Source of the DNA: UBA4844 sp050943255
GTDB lineage: Bacteria > Bacillota > Syntrophomonadia > Syntrophomonadales > Syntrophomonadaceae
DNA length: 23,201 nucleotides
Reading direction: 5' to 3'
NCBI GenBank assembly: GCA_050943255.1
Contig: JBMNOV010000030.1
Coordinates: forward strand, 1 to 23,201
Of the stretch, positions 22,814 to 23,201 are shown piece by piece. Every line of letters begins with the position of its first letter. The first letter of the stretch is position 1. The notes below the pieces were generated by a model, which worked only from the letters and a program-made list of their open reading frames with translations, was not told where the DNA came from and did no database searches. A program made the translations under genes and the position numbers.

Positions 22814-23201
22814 ATGACCTACTGGAACACAGCAGTCTGCGAAACGAACGGAATTAACATACACTACACAAGAACCGGGGGAAATAAACAGCCATTAGTT
22901 TTGTTGCATGGATTAATGGCTAATGGCCTGTGCTGGACAGGTTTGGCACGGGCCTTGGAGAATGAATTTGATGTAATCATGCCGGATGCCAGGGGACATG
23001 GCAATTCGAGCGCACCCGACTTTGGATACCGATATGAGGACCATGCCAACGATGTTGTAGGTTTGATAAATGCCTTGAAGCTGACTCCTCCGATCCTGCT
23101 TGGACATTCCATGGGAGGGATGACTGCAGCTGTGGTTGCAAATCGTAAACCAAATTTACTCCGTGGCCTGGTCTTAGCTGATCCTACATTCTTGAGCCCA
23201 G
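22814..23201 (+). CDS. Alpha/beta hydrolase, 5' part (cut by window end)
   Basis: The first 129 residues of an alpha/beta hydrolase fold enzyme, such as an esterase, lactonase or C-C hydrolase; substrate cannot be assigned. LVLLHGLMANGLCW (HG oxyanion-hole motif), then FDVIMPDARGHGNSSAPDFG, the helix DHANDVVGLINALKL, and the nucleophile elbow LLGHSMGGMTAAVVA with Ser in GHSMG, ending at GLVLADPTFLSP. The catalytic acid and histidine would be beyond the window. The ATG at 22814 has GGAGTG 8 bases upstream. The frame remains open at the window edge, so it is partial, not truncated biologically. Confidence 0.9.
   Translation, partial: MTYWNTAVCETNGINIHYTRTGGNKQPLVLLHGLMANGLCWTGLARALENEFDVIMPDARGHGNSSAPDFGYRYEDHANDVVGLINALKLTPPILLGHSMGGMTAAVVANRKPNLLRGLVLADPTFLSP

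Noticed and set aside
22864..23112. Two minus-strand open frames near the window end
   Set aside because: They are antisense to the clear alpha/beta hydrolase coding region.
1..23201. CRISPR arrays, insertion sequences with transposase, prophage or toxin-antitoxin modules
   Set aside because: No regularly spaced repeats and no transposase, integrase, phage or toxin-like gene were found.

Overview
The window is AT-rich bacterial DNA with strong Shine-Dalgarno sites, frequent TTG/GTG starts, a K+-dependent type of membrane pyrophosphatase, an SLH-domain surface protein and a caiB/fixABCX-like acyl-CoA reduction cluster. Together these suggest an anaerobic, spore-former-lineage Firmicute (class Clostridia, perhaps near Syntrophomonadaceae or Peptococcaceae). 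That placement is inference; no rRNA gene is present.

Region 1 (1-5.5 kb): a membrane-bound, ion-pumping pyrophosphatase (hppA), an orphan 60-aa protein, a CDF cation-efflux gene on the minus strand preceded by a structured leader with an intrinsic terminator, then a plus-strand pair of membrane-associated genes: a DUF6544-like protein and an HPP-family gene broken by a one-base frameshift.

Region 2 (5.6-10.5 kb): a small HTH protein, an envelope protein with a divergent YkuD-like Cys/His motif, a Spy/CpxP-like periplasmic protein and a P2A Ca2+-type ATPase. A perfect 66-bp palindrome separates these from the next operon. Related hairpins lie at 3920-3950, around 4064-4097 and, degenerate, around 22558-22590.

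Region 3 (10.5-20.1 kb): the metabolic core. A minus-strand operon reads acyl-CoA dehydrogenase - acyl-CoA dehydrogenase - fixA - fixB - fixC - fixX - acyl-CoA dehydrogenase. Upstream of it is a class III CoA-transferase gene (CaiB/BaiF family, Asp169), and divergent from that a LysR-type regulator. The CoA-transferase gene and the dehydrogenase operon each carry nearly the same ~71-bp promoter module (17503-17573 and 18889-18959), a strong sign of co-regulation, probably by the LysR protein. Likely logic: the CoA-transferase activates an unsaturated (or saturated) acid, a dehydrogenase reduces or oxidises the CoA ester, electrons pass through EtfAB (FixBA) and FixCX exchanges them with the quinone pool, possibly with electron bifurcation. 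The substrate cannot be read from the sequence.

Region 4 (20.2-23.2 kb): an SLH-anchored secreted protein with a C-terminal half made of degenerate short beta repeats, a tRNA-Ala(CGC) with its own good promoter, an apparently gene-free stretch, and the start of an alpha/beta hydrolase cut by the window end.
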